Shown piece by piece: positions 17,013-27,528 of a DNA stretch of 62,711 nt. The notes under the pieces were generated by a model. That model was not told the origin of the DNA. It saw only the letters and a program-made list of their open reading frames with translations, and made no database searches. Source of the stretch: Microcoleus sp. bin48.metabat.b7b8b9.023 (GTDB lineage: Bacteria > Cyanobacteriota > Cyanobacteriia > Cyanobacteriales > Microcoleaceae); the NCBI RefSeq assembly GCF_013299185.1, contig NZ_JAAFKG010000049.1:1-62711 (forward strand). The letters are read 5' to 3'. Position 1 is the stretch's first letter, and each line of letters opens with the position of its first letter. A program made the translations under genes and the position numbers.

Positions 17013-18413
17013 ATGTCATCTGAAAAAAAATTAGCGATTAAAGGTGCTTTCTGGACGATCGCCAGCTATGGAAGCAGTCAAATTATCCGATTCGGCAGCA
17101 ACCTAATCCTGACGCGCCTGCTGTTGCCAGAACTATTTGGTCTAATGGGTCTAGCCTACGTTTTTATAGCAGGTGTCCACCTATTTACAGACATTGGTCT
17201 TGGCCCAAGTATCATCCAAAACAAGCGTGGAGAAGAGCCAGAATTTCTCAACACCGCTTGGACAATGCAAGTTATTCGCAGTGTTTTTATTTGGTTTTGT
17301 TTAATTTTAATCACCTGGCCAATCGCTACTTTTTATCGAGAACCCCGTCTCCTGTGGTTGATTCCGATCATAAGTATAAGTACTCTCATAGGAGGATTTA
17401 AATCTACTTCCGTATCCATTCTCGAACGCAAAATGACAGTTAAGAACGTAGTAATATTTGAATTGACCATACAGGTCATTTCTACTACAGTCATGATTGT
17501 TTGGGCATGGTTCGATCGCAGTATCTGGGCTATCCTCGCAGGGGGTTTGACAAGCTCTATAGTGGAATTAGTATGGAGCCATTTTTTGATTCGCGGTCAT
17601 TCAAACCGTTTTGCTTGGGATCGAGAGGCAGTTAAAGAAATATTTTCGTATGGAAAATGGATATTTTTGTCTACAATTTTATATTTTCTGTGTTCCCAAG
17701 CCGATCGCCTAGTTCTCGGAAAAATATTTAGTTTAACAATGTTGGGCATTTACGGCATTGCTTTTACCCTCGGCGATATGCCTCGTCAAGTAATGGTCGC
17801 CCTCGCAGGCAGGGTAATTTTTCCTTCTATTTCGATGCTAGCAGACTTGCCTCGCGAAGAATTGCGCGCCAAAATTCTCAAAAACCGCAACTTGATTCTG
17901 ATCCCTTTAGCCCTAGGCTTAGCAATTTTTGTCAGCTTTGGAGATCAGATAATTGTAAGTCTGTACAGGAAAGAGTATATGGCAGCATCTTGGATGATGC
18001 CAATCTTGGCTTTAGGTATTTGGCACACGACTATCCACAATTTGATGGGTTCTTGTTTGTTAGCGATCGGGAAATCTCAGTACGCAGCTATGGGCAATCT
18101 GGCCACTTTCTTGAGTATCGCTATCGGCATCCCAGTAGGATATCATTTTATGGGTAATTTAGGTGCTGTGATTGCTGTAGCTGTCGGTGACATTCCTACT
18201 TATTTAGTAGTTACCTACGGTCTTAGGAAAGAAGGGCTAACTTGTTTTTGGGAGGACATGAAGTTGACAGCAATGTTTTTAGGGACACTAGCAATCATAC
18301 TTTTTGTGAGAAAGTCTCTGGGTGGCGGACTACCGATAGATCGCATTTCACCTGAAGATATAAGACGGACTCATGACATATTTGTCAGTACAGTTCAGAG
18401 CGCAATATTCTGA
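17013..18413 (+). CDS. polysaccharide flippase, Wzx-like (PST family)
   Basis: A 466-residue membrane protein with about 12 to 14 predicted helices. The N-terminus KKLAIKGAFWTIASYGSSQIIRFGSNLILTRLL is split across the typical first helix, followed by LLLPELFGLMGLAYVF and FTDIGLGPSIIQ, all characteristic of lipopolysaccharide and exopolysaccharide flippases. It would move lipid-linked oligosaccharide units across the plasma membrane. No glycosyltransferase genes adjoin it here, although a large glycosyltransferase operon lies 30 kb away. Start ATG 17013. Confidence 0.9.
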   Translation: MSSEKKLAIKGAFWTIASYGSSQIIRFGSNLILTRLLLPELFGLMGLAYVFIAGVHLFTDIGLGPSIIQNKRGEEPEFLNTAWTMQVIRSVFIWFCLILITWPIATFYREPRLLWLIPIISISTLIGGFKSTSVSILERKMTVKNVVIFELTIQVISTTVMIVWAWFDRSIWAILAGGLTSSIVELVWSHFLIRGHSNRFAWDREAVKEIFSYGKWIFLSTILYFLCSQADRLVLGKIFSLTMLGIYGIAFTLGDMPRQVMVALAGRVIFPSISMLADLPREELRAKILKNRNLILIPLALGLAIFVSFGDQIIVSLYRKEYMAASWMMPILALGIWHTTIHNLMGSCLLAIGKSQYAAMGNLATFLSIAIGIPVGYHFMGNLGAVIAVAVGDIPTYLVVTYGLRKEGLTCFWEDMKLTAMFLGTLAIILFVRKSLGGGLPIDRISPEDIRRTHDIFVSTVQSAIF

Positions 18414-18528
18414 CCTCTAAAATATGTATGTATTTCCCATAAAATCCTGAGAAGCAATTCGTTGAATATCCATAAGCCAAGTGTATTGATATTTAAGTCA
18501 CTTCTCAGGAGGTAAGTTTAATTGAGTT

Positions 18529-18615
18529 ATGGACGCACGACAAATTTCAAAAACCAGTTTTTTGACCAAAAAAGAGGTAGCAGCCATTTATATTGCTAAA
18601 AAAATAGGTTTCTAA
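18529..18615 (+). CDS. possible 28-codon micro-ORF
   Basis: ATG to TAA encodes MDARQISKTSFLTKKEVAAI followed by YIAKKIGF. The strong AGGAGG at 18508-18513 lies about 16 nt upstream, rather far for this start. A TTG start in another frame at 18523 would fit the spacing better but gives an unrecognisable 25-residue peptide. No homology is evident. The rest of the 286-bp gap between the flippase and the next gene holds nothing recognisable. Confidence 0.2.
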   Translation: MDARQISKTSFLTKKEVAAIYIAKKIGF

Positions 18616-18699
18616 GAGTCGGGAGTGCGTCCTGGACTGTAAAATTTAATAGGGAAAAATTGGCAGTTAATTTTCAGCAGGAAGAGGAGAGAAAGATTT

Positions 18700-20268
18700 G
18701 TGAGTATTTTTAACAAAAAAATTAATCCTTCAACCTTCGCTATTGGGCAATTCAAACAGCCGATCGACCGGGTAGCGATTTTCCTCATCCTACTGCTGAG
18801 CGTCTTAATGGGACTGCTGCTACTGAGTGGCGATCGCACAGCGCCCAGAGTGCGAGACTTCACTTGGGAGAACAAACAAATCGGCGCCGCAGATACCGGC
18901 TTTATTCTCAACTTCTTTCGGCCGATGAACCACTCCACCGTCGAGGAAAACTTAAAGCTAGAACCGCCCCTCCCAGGTAAATTCAGTTGGGCCGGCAGGC
19001 GCATGGCCTACACCCTCAAAGATCCAGCACCCTACGGCGTTACCTACACCTTAAAACTCGCGGGCGCCACCGACAAGTATTTTGGAGAAAACAACCAATA
19101 CAAAGGAACGCAAATTCAACCGTTTAGCAGTTCCTTCCGCAGCCGCGATCGAGCTTTTGTTTACATCGGCGTTGAAGGCGAAACAGAAAGCAGATTAATG
19201 CTAGTCAATCTCACCAGCAGCGACTCGAAACCGATACCGCTGACTCCCAAAGATTTAGTTGTCACCGATTTTAAACCGTATCCCGACAGCGATCGCATTT
19301 TATTCTCCGCCACAGATCGATCGATCGCCCGTACAGGCGGCACCCTAAATCAAGAACTATTTACAGTCACCACCGGCCTCAATCCCCAATCCCCCGGAGA
19401 AGATCCCCAACCAGCACAACCAGCAGGTAGAATCGACAAACTCTTAGACTCCAAAGACTACCAAAACCTCAAATTCGACCTCTCAGCCGACGGAAAAATC
19501 ATCATTATCCAGCGCGTCAACCGCCGCAATCCCGGCGATTTCAGTCCTTGGATTTTGGAAGAAAAAGTCGCGCCCAAACCCTTGGAGAACCAACAAGGCG
19601 GAGATTTTATGATTCGCCCCGACAGCAAATCGATGGTAATATCTCAAAAACAAGGATTGGCGATCGTCCCCCTCAAACCAGAAGCAGATCCAGTAGAATT
19701 TTTGCCAAAATACGAACAAGTATTGGGGATGGCCCGCGACAACTCCGCCGCCGCCTACGTTAAATACAACAGCGACTACACTCGATCGCTCTTTATTTTA
19801 GACAACCAAGGCGCAGAACAAGAAATACTGCGGATTCCCGGTAGCATCATCGCCGTTTATTTCGATCCGCGCAAAGACAAAGACAACCAATTCCAGCGTC
19901 TCTACTGCTTGCTAGCCGAACGCCTCAAAACCGCAAGCTACAAAGAACAGCCTTTCATCGCCGCCATCGACCTCAAAAAAGAGGGCACTCGTTTGGTAGG
20001 AACCATCAAACCGCTGCTAGTTTTGCCCAACCAATTAGATACCCAAATCAGTTTATCTCCCGACGGGCTGGCATTAATTTTCGACCAATCAGTCACAACA
20101 GCAAAACCCACAGCAGCAGACACTCCCCGCAACGATAGCGGACAGTCGATCGCCACCAGCCGCCTCTGGCTGCTACCCTTATTAGAAATACCCGCAGACA
20201 ACTCTCCCGCAAAAGTACAGCCAGAAGAACTGCCCTTTGCCGGCTATCACCCCCGCTGGCTCCCGTAA
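18700..20268 (+). CDS. conserved membrane-anchored beta-propeller-like protein, unknown function
   Basis: A 522-residue protein starting at GTG 18700 with AGGAAGAGGAGAG upstream. A membrane helix at about residues 28-46 (VAIFLILLLSVLMGLLLL) anchors a large extracytoplasmic part. Residues 55-140 look like a bacterial Ig-like (Big_5) domain (TGFILNFFRPMNHSTVEENL). The rest has repeated blades in the style of TolB/WD40 propellers (SDGKIIIIQRV, DSKSMVISQKQG, SPDGLALIFDQS). No catalytic residues are recognisable. It resembles hypothetical proteins common in cyanobacteria. The propeller assignment is inference from the SxDG pattern. Confidence 0.75.
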   Translation: MSIFNKKINPSTFAIGQFKQPIDRVAIFLILLLSVLMGLLLLSGDRTAPRVRDFTWENKQIGAADTGFILNFFRPMNHSTVEENLKLEPPLPGKFSWAGRRMAYTLKDPAPYGVTYTLKLAGATDKYFGENNQYKGTQIQPFSSSFRSRDRAFVYIGVEGETESRLMLVNLTSSDSKPIPLTPKDLVVTDFKPYPDSDRILFSATDRSIARTGGTLNQELFTVTTGLNPQSPGEDPQPAQPAGRIDKLLDSKDYQNLKFDLSADGKIIIIQRVNRRNPGDFSPWILEEKVAPKPLENQQGGDFMIRPDSKSMVISQKQGLAIVPLKPEADPVEFLPKYEQVLGMARDNSAAAYVKYNSDYTRSLFILDNQGAEQEILRIPGSIIAVYFDPRKDKDNQFQRLYCLLAERLKTASYKEQPFIAAIDLKKEGTRLVGTIKPLLVLPNQLDTQISLSPDGLALIFDQSVTTAKPTAADTPRNDSGQSIATSRLWLLPLLEIPADNSPAKVQPEELPFAGYHPRWLP

Positions 20269-20549
20269 ATCAATTTTAGATCTTAGATTTACAATAGTTC
20301 GGACAGCACGCACTAATTCTCAGAAACCTCGTTGCTGCGTAGATTTTTCCTTGCCAAACCTCTTATTGTCCTAGAAACCTGGTTTTTGAGCGTCAGTCAT
20401 AATATTTTAAATCCACAAGCGTCAGTCCTAAGATGGTGGATTTTATATTTTAGATTGAGCCATACTAAATCGATCGCAAAAACTTAGAAACCCAATCCCT
20501 AGCCTGCCATCTCAAATCTCAAACCTCAAAGCTAAAATCTAAAATTACC

Positions 20550-21116
20550 ATGACTCCCGAAGAAATTAGTAATACCCTTAAAGACTTATTTGGCGAAAAT
20601 GTTGAGACGCCTGCTGCCACTTCTTGGCAAGTCCAAACCCCTAAATTTCGCCTCTTAGTCCTGCTTTCAGAAGACGGAACTTGGTTGCGGACTTTGCTAC
20701 CCATCGCCGATGCTCAAGAAGCTCAACCTTTTTTCGAGAAACTGCTAGAAGCTAACTTTGACACCACCCTCGAAACTCGCTACGCCATACATCAAAACGT
20801 TTTGTGGGGAGTGTTTCAGCACAGTTGCGCTACACTCGCCGCCGCCGATTTCTCGGCCGCCATCACCAGACTGCTAGCTTTGCAAGAACAAGGTTTGTCC
20901 GACTTTTTCGGCGGTTTAATCGAAAGCCGCATCCGTCAAATCATCAAAGCAGCCAAGATGCAGGGACAATCCATAGAAACGACCCTTCAAACTTTAGATC
21001 GTTTTTACGCAGAGGGATTGATGGGCGAAATGGAACTCGGGCGAGAGTCTCGCGAACAGACTCTCGCCACTTGGCGCTATCAGCTAGAACGCCTCTGGCC
21101 CGAGGTGGAACCCTGA
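20550..21116 (+). CDS. conserved cyanobacterial protein, CesT/YbjN-like fold suspected
   Basis: A 188-residue soluble protein. The first 125 residues alternate strands and helices (WQVQTPKFRLLVLLSEDGTW, LRTLLPIADAQEAQPFFEKL, NVLWGVFQHSCATL) in the way of type III chaperone-like proteins, and the C-terminal 60 residues are helical. No catalytic motif is seen. I do not recognise a named family with certainty. It stands alone between two intergenic regions of about 280 and 780 bp. Confidence 0.65.
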   Translation: MTPEEISNTLKDLFGENVETPAATSWQVQTPKFRLLVLLSEDGTWLRTLLPIADAQEAQPFFEKLLEANFDTTLETRYAIHQNVLWGVFQHSCATLAAADFSAAITRLLALQEQGLSDFFGGLIESRIRQIIKAAKMQGQSIETTLQTLDRFYAEGLMGEMELGRESREQTLATWRYQLERLWPEVEP

Positions 21117-21625
21117 GAGGATTTGAGATTTGAGATTTGAGATTTGAGATTGCAGATTGCAGATTGCAGATTGCAAAAAACAGAGCCTTGTAAGACGGCA
21201 GTCGGAGTTGGGAAGTTCCCTAAAGTTCCATTTATTTAGAGTGGTAGGGCAGCAACGCCCGACGGTTAGGACTTTCTTAATTCCTGAAACCCTTGCATTC
21301 GATTGCTTCTTGCTTCTTGCTTCTTCCGATTTTTGCCTCCGCCCCAGTCTTGACCCTTAAGGCGCGGATTGGACGATCGCCATCCGCCCCCTATATCCCT
21401 CGATCCATCCCCGTATATTCACCAATTGCCCGCTATCGCTGTTCTCCAATTCCCTACCATCACCCAAAAATGGTATAACGCATAACCAAAGTGCCTTAAT
21501 GATTTTTTAAGATTTCCGAAAACAGGCGATCGCATGGTATATCATGGTAAAAAGTTAATAACAAAGCTCCGTAAGTTCCACAAAAGCTTCGATCGTTTAA
21601 CATTGATTCAGAAACCAAATCTTTA

Positions 21626-21753
21626 TAGCAATCCTAAATGATTCAGATAAATTTGTAGGGGTAGTGGATGGTGCGTGCCTACCCCCTATCTATCGGGCAA
21701 CCGGGATCTTAAAGATCCCCTACAAAAATTATGCAAATGATTTAGGATTGCTA
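21626..21753 (+). mobile_element. MITE family B, intact copy (128 bp, TA duplication)
   Basis: Begins TAGCAATCCTAAATGATTC and ends with its imperfect inverse (AATGATTTAGGATTGCTA), flanked by TA at 21624-21625 and 21754-21755. The core carries the GTAGGGG...CCCCTAC motif found in other dispersed repeats. The terminal TAGC and the TA duplication match those of family A, so one transposase type may move both. It lies in the 783-bp gap 21117-21899, which otherwise has a GATTTGAGATT short tandem repeat at 21120-21178. Confidence 0.82.
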
Positions 21754-21899
21754 TACCAGACAATGCCAGGGCGATCGAGTTTTCCCATCCGGTGCTGCTG
21801 TAATTTTTTAAATTAATAATTACCCACCACCAATTACCAGTTACCAATAAATAGCAACTAAAGTTATCCATCATACAAAATTTAACAGGAGTTTCATCT

Positions 21900-23255
21900 A
21901 TGTTGGCTGTGCATCAGATTAGCTCGGAGTTATCAGTGTTACACATACCTGCAATTTGTACTTGGAACATCTCCTTAGAATCAACTCTCCTGGACTTGCC
22001 TCTCTACAACTGCCAAATAGAATTAACTCAACAGGCAAAAGAAGTAGCCCAGGCTTTTGAAGAAAATTCCATGCTTCCAGGCGTCATGTTGACAAATATG
22101 GGTACTTTTGTCGGCATCATATCCAGGCGTCAATTTTTTGAAAAAGTTAACCGTCGCTACGGGTTAGAAATGTTTTTCAAGCGACCGATAGAGGTATTGT
22201 ACAGATTTTCTAGGCAAGAGCTACTGGTGCTTCCTAGCAGTAAATTAATAGTAGAAGCCGCCCAGGAATCGCTTTACAGACCAGCAGAATTAGTTTACGA
22301 ACCTGTAGTAGTCGAAGTTGCACCCCATACCTACAGACTGTTAGACGTACACCAATTAATGGTTGCTCAATCAATAATTCATCAATTGACAAATAAATTG
22401 CTCCACGAACAAACCCAAGCCAAACTTATCCAAACCGAAAAGATGGCGAGTCTGGGGAGGATTGTAGCAGGTGTAGCCCACGAAATTAGAAATCCGCTGA
22501 ACTGTATTTGGGGAAATTTGACTTTTCTGCTGTCCTATTTTGAAAATTTGCTTCAGCTAATGTCGGTTTATGAAGCAGAATATCCGGAACCGTGTCCCCG
22601 AATTGATGCCATCAAAGAAGAAATAGAATTTGATTTTTTACAAGAAGATTTGCCAGTCACCTTAGAAGGCACGAAGTGGGGAGCCTCACAATTACTAAAA
22701 ATAGTCAACGGTTTGCACCACTTCTCTCACATGGATGAGACAAAGCCCGTGGATATAGACATTCACGAATGCGTGGAGATTACAATGTTAATCCTGAAAA
22801 ACCGCTTTAAAAATGGCATAGAAGTGGTAAGAAAATACGGCGAACTGCCGCTAGTTAACGGTTACTCGGGTCAATTGAGTCAGGTATTGTTGAATTTGTT
22901 AGTTAACGCTCTAGACGCCCTGACAGAGTATGCAGCCGATCGCGAACTAGATACAGAGTGCGCGGACAACTGGCAGCCCCAAATCCAAATTACGACTAAA
23001 GTGGTAGAAACCGCAGAGGGCAAGTGGGCCGCCATTGCGATCGCCGATAACGGGCCCGGCGTTACCCCAGAAAATCAGCAGCACATATTTGACACATTTT
23101 TTACCACTAAACCAGCAGGCAAAGGCAGCGGTATGGGCCTGGCAATCAGCCATCAAATCATCACAGAAAAGCATGGCGGCAAACTAAAATTGCGATCGCA
23201 GCCCGGCCAGCACACCGAATTTGAAATACTCCTGCCGATCGTTGGCAAAACATGA
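21900..23255 (+). CDS. sensor histidine kinase (paralogue 2), intact
   Basis: A 451-residue soluble histidine kinase. Residues 25-165 form the same CBS-like input region as in the other two paralogues (SRRQFFEKV, RLLDVHQLMVAQ). The H-box VAGVAHEIRNPL puts the phospho-acceptor at His194. N-box LVNALDAL, G1 IADNGPGV and G2 GKGSGMGLA are intact, so it should be active. The start ATG 21900 has AGGAG 9 nt upstream. The third, disrupted paralogue lies 90 bp downstream on the same strand, which suggests local duplication. Confidence 0.92.
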   Translation: MLAVHQISSELSVLHIPAICTWNISLESTLLDLPLYNCQIELTQQAKEVAQAFEENSMLPGVMLTNMGTFVGIISRRQFFEKVNRRYGLEMFFKRPIEVLYRFSRQELLVLPSSKLIVEAAQESLYRPAELVYEPVVVEVAPHTYRLLDVHQLMVAQSIIHQLTNKLLHEQTQAKLIQTEKMASLGRIVAGVAHEIRNPLNCIWGNLTFLLSYFENLLQLMSVYEAEYPEPCPRIDAIKEEIEFDFLQEDLPVTLEGTKWGASQLLKIVNGLHHFSHMDETKPVDIDIHECVEITMLILKNRFKNGIEVVRKYGELPLVNGYSGQLSQVLLNLLVNALDALTEYAADRELDTECADNWQPQIQITTKVVETAEGKWAAIAIADNGPGVTPENQQHIFDTFFTTKPAGKGSGMGLAISHQIITEKHGGKLKLRSQPGQHTEFEILLPIVGKT

Positions 23256-24979
23256 TTAACTCAAGAACAGCCTTCAGGTTCGGCCATCCAAGTTAAGCGC
23301 GATCGGCTAGCTTAGTAGTTAAGTTCTCATTTTATTTTCCCAGCGTGTTTCGGCAACTAAAAGTTCCAGTGGCAAATACATTAAGTCCCAAACTCCTCGG
23401 CCCTTCACTCTCCGAAGGCAGCCATCAAGATCTTTCCCTAGAGTCTACCCTCCAAGATTTGCCCCTGTATCAATTTCAGGTTAAATCGAGCTGCTTGGCC
23501 CTAGTAGTTGCCGAAATCTTTGAACAGAATCGCCCAATCCCGGGAGCCGTATTAATAGAAGCAGGAAAATTGGTCGGGATGATATCCCGCAGACAACTGC
23601 TGGAATATTTGCTCAAACCCCAAGGCCCCGAGCTATTTTTGCACTTACCGCTGAAGGTTATCTACAGTTACGCTCGCGTCGAAATATTATTGCTTGCAGA
23701 GAGTACAACCATTTTGGCAGCCGCTCAACAAGCTCTGCGTCGATCGCCCGAATTGCAGTCAGAACCAATCGTAGTCCAAATCGACTCCCAATCTTACCGG
23801 CTCTTAGATCCTCACCAAAGAACTGGGTCTGAAGCCCCGTCCTTCGCTTGACGGCTTTAATTCTCTAAACTTTGGTGATTCTATTAGGAAGGTGTGGTAC
23901 GATAGAGTAAATCAAATAGCAAGGAATAATGAAAGCAAGGTATCAGTACAGAATATATCCAGCCAACCAACAACGACAGAGCTTGGCTCAATTGTTTGGT
24001 TGTGTTCGAGTAGCCTGGAACGATGCTCTTGCACTTTGCAAGCAATCAGAGAGAAAGCCTAAATCTTCCGAACTCCAGAAAATAGTGATTACTCAAGCCA
24101 AGCAAGCTGAAGAAAGAGCTTGGTTGAGTGAAGTCTCGGTAGTTCCTTTACAGCAATCTGTAGCGGATTTGGAGACAGCTTTTAAGAACTTTTTCGACTC
24201 CTGTAAAGGGAAAAGAAAGGGGCGTAAAGTTGGGTATCCTAAATTCAAAAAGAGGACTAATAGTCAGTCTGCAAGATTTACTCTTCGTGGTTTCTCTATA
24301 AAGGAGAACGGTGGTGTCTATTTAGCCAAAATTGGAATTGTCAAGCCAGTTTGGTCGCAAGAGTTGCCATCAAGCCCTAGCTCCGTTACGGTAATCAAGG
24401 ACTGTACTAATCGGTACTTTCTGAGTTTTGTAGTAGAGATTCAGCCAATTCAAACCGAGGCATTGTATCCAAGTATCGGGATTGATTTAGGAATTAAAAC
24501 CTTTGGAGTAATGAGCAATGGGGAGAAAGCTGAAAGTCCTAGCTATAAAAAGTTAGACCGCAAAGTCCGCAAACTGCAACGCAAGTTAGCTCGTCAGCCA
24601 AAGGATTCAAAAAGAAGAAATGTAACTCGAATCAGAATTGCTAAATTTCATAATAGAATTGCCGACACCCGTAAAGACTTCCTGCACAAACTATCAACCA
24701 AAATAGTCAACGAAAACCAAGTGATTATTTTGGAATATTTAAACGTGTCGGAAATGGTAAAGAATCGGAAGCTTTCAAGGGCAATTAGTCAACAAGGATG
24801 GAGAGAATTTAGGACTCTCTGTGAAGCCAAGTCGAAGAAGTTTGGCAGAGAATTTAAAGTAATTAGTAGATGGGAACCTACTAGCCAAGTTTGCTCAGAC
24901 TGTGGTTTAAATGGGGCAAAATCGATTTGTCTATTCGTTCAGTGCTTTGTCTAAGTTGCGGCAATGTTCAAGACAGAGA

Positions 24980-27528
24980 GTGCGATTCGTTCTGGAGAAA
25001 CCCAGCAATGGGGGGATTCCAGGCATCTGTAGGGTAACTAATCAGGTTGAGTTCGCACTTAAATCCCTTACAGATGACAACTTAATATCCATGTGGGTGA
25101 GAATTAGTATCCTAGAACCCTCAACTCCCACCCTCCAAGCGCAGGAGTGAAAGCACTTCCCCGAAGGTAGCGACTAGCCATCAATCCTTCAAGCGGGGAA
25201 GAAAGACGGCACTGTAGGGAGCCTTACCCGACACCCGTCAAGCAAGTACCCATGAATAACGAAAGTGAAGATGCGTTGACTCATCAATACTTGTAACCAG
25301 CGAAATAAGGTCTGATACGCTGGGAGTCGTAAAAAGGCAAGGTCAGGGAATCAATAGTGTCTCAACTAAGTGATTAGCGCTTCCCGTAAACCTGGTGAAG
25401 AGCATCATTCTGAAAGGTACAACCAATGAATATTAGGAACGAAGTAACCACCCGTATGCTCTCTGTTGAAAGTCGAATCAAGAGAGTAGGTGCTAACCGG
25501 ATGCTGCGGATTGGAAAGATTGAGTCAGAAGCGAATGCCTTGAGTAATTTCAAGGATATGCCAACAGACTCACGGTGATACCGAAGGTAAAGCCAACAGT
25601 AGTAGTCAATAAGTCATGAACACGGCAAAACCGATGTATGAATGGAACCAACTCCCCTGGCGTAAGCTAGAGCGGGAAGTGTTCAAACTACAAAAACGGA
25701 TTTATCAAGCCTCTAGTCGTGGAGATGTCAAGTTAGTTCGCAGACTCCAAAAGTTGTTGATGAAATCGTGGGCTGCAAAAGCTATCGCGGTGCGTAGAGT
25801 AACCCAGGATAACCAAGGGAAAAAGACGGCTGGTGTGGATGGCGTCAAATCACTAACCCCAAAGCAACGTCTACACCTGATAAACAACCTAACTCTGGGT
25901 TCTAAGGTCAAACCAACCAGGCGAGTATGGATTCCCAAACCTGGAATCGAGGAAAAAAGACCTTTAGGAATACCTACCATGAATGACCGCGCAATTGCAG
26001 GCGCTTGTTAAACAGGCCCTAGAACCTGAATGGGAAGCGCGTTTTGAACCTAACTCATATGGGTTCAGACCAGGACGCTCATGCCACGACGCGATTGAAG
26101 CAATTTTTATGGCAATTAACAAAAAGCCGAAATACGTGCTTGATGCAGATATTGCTAAATGCTTCGACCGCATTAACCATGAAGCGCTGCTCAGAAAACT
26201 CAATACATCCCCCACCATTCGCCGACAAATTCGAGCCTGGTTAAAAGCGGGGGTGATGGACAATAGGCAGCACTTTGAAACATCTGAGGGTACGCCACAG
26301 GGAGGTGTCATCTCCCCACTACTGGCTAATATTGCCCTCCACGGGATGGAATGGCGGATTAAAGACTACGTGGAAACCTGCGACCTTAAAAGGTCAGATG
26401 GAAAATATCAACTTCCTTCAAGGGACAAACGTAATTCAGTCTCAATCATACGCTATGCCGACGACTTTGTAGTTCTCCACAAAGACTTAACCGTCGTATC
26501 TGGATGCAAGGAGATAATCTCTGAATGGTTAAAAGACATGGGTTTGGAATTGAAGCCAAATAAAACCCGATTAGTGCATACTCTTGAAGAACATGAGAAT
26601 CAAACACCAGGATTTGACTTTCTGGGATTTCACGTTCAACAATTCCTAGTTGGTAAGTATATAACTGGGAAAGACTCAAATGGAATACCCCTAGGCTTCA
26701 AAACCATCATCACCCCAAGCAAATCCAAGTGTAAACTACGCTACAACCATATCAAGGAAGTAGTTAAAACCCACAAAGGCACCTCACAGAAGAGGTTGAT
26801 AGAGAAATTAAATCCTATCATTCGAGGCTGGGCAAATTACTATTCAACGGTTTGTAGTAAAAAGGCATTCTCAAAAATGGATGCCCAGATTTACACCTTA
26901 CTTGAATCTTGGGCAAAACACCGCCATAGAAATAAAGGCAAAAAGTGGATAGCCAAAAAATACTGGAAATCAATCGGCGGTGATAACTGGGTCTTCGCAA
27001 CCAGGGATGGGAAAAATCCCATCCGGTTACTCAAACATAGTTCCACCCCAATCAAAGACTATGTGAAAGTTAAAGGCGATGCGTCACCATACGACGGCAA
27101 CCTGGTTTATTGGAGTTCAAGAATGGGTAAAAATCCCCAGATGCCAAAGCGAACAGCATCGTTGCTCAAACAGCAAAAAGGGAAATGCGCCCACTGCGGA
27201 CAATACTTTAAAGATGGAGATGTAATGGAGCTAGACCATATCATCCCTAAATCTAATGGTGGAAAGGATGAATACAAAAATTGGCAATTACTCCATCGTC
27301 ATTGTCACGATACAAAAACTGCCAGTGATGATAAATACGGCAATCAATCTGACTGCAATAGTGTCAAGCCTAAACAACTTTCTACCTGGAGATGGTTCTG
27401 GGATGAAGACACATTGGTAATGAGGTATGTATGACAAACACCGTATCACTGAGGAGCCGTGTGATGGGAAACTATCAAGCACGGTTTTGGAGAGCAGCGA
27501 CTCTCGTGAGGGAGTCGCTGACTTTAAT
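24980..27528 (+). mobile_element. group II intron (2549 bp) with reverse transcriptase ORF
   Basis: The 5' end is GTGCG (24980-24984), the group II consensus. The 3' part has domain V at 27454-27488 (GAGCCGTGTGATGGGAAAC... ending ...AGCACGGTTTT, with the GAAA tetraloop). It is followed by domain VI (stem AGCGACTC/GGAGTCGCT with the branch-point region GACTTTAAT) ending in AAT at 27528. About 640 bp of ribozyme domains I-III precede the ORF, which occupies domain IV. Exon joining rebuilds the tnpB frame exactly, which confirms the boundaries. The ribozyme parts look complete, so splicing might still occur with maturase supplied in trans. Confidence 0.92.
25616..27434 (+). pseudogene. ltrA-like: group II intron reverse transcriptase-maturase-HNH protein, one frameshift
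   Basis: Two overlapping frames make one protein. 25616-26011 gives the N-terminal RT region ending IPTMNDRAI; 25983-27434 resumes with LQALVKQALEPEWEARFEPN. One extra T in GCAATTGCAGG (about 25994-25995) causes the shift; removing it gives MNDRAMQALVKQAL, the family consensus. Downstream are the RT motifs FRPGRSCHDAI, DADIAKCFDRI, GTPQGGVISPLLANI and YADDF (catalytic), then the maturase domain X (IIRGWANYYS) and a C-terminal HNH nuclease (CAHCGQYF, LDHIIPKSNGG, LLHRHCHDTKT). As it stands the protein would be truncated, so the intron probably cannot move by itself. Confidence 0.92.

Noticed and set aside
23929..24954. Reading tnpB as a complete gene ending at 24954
   Set aside because: The last 20 residues are out of frame; a one-base correction continues the zinc ribbon to the intron boundary.
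25616..26011. Treating the 131-residue frame as a separate small protein
   Set aside because: It is the N-terminal RT part; a single extra T separates it from the rest of the maturase.
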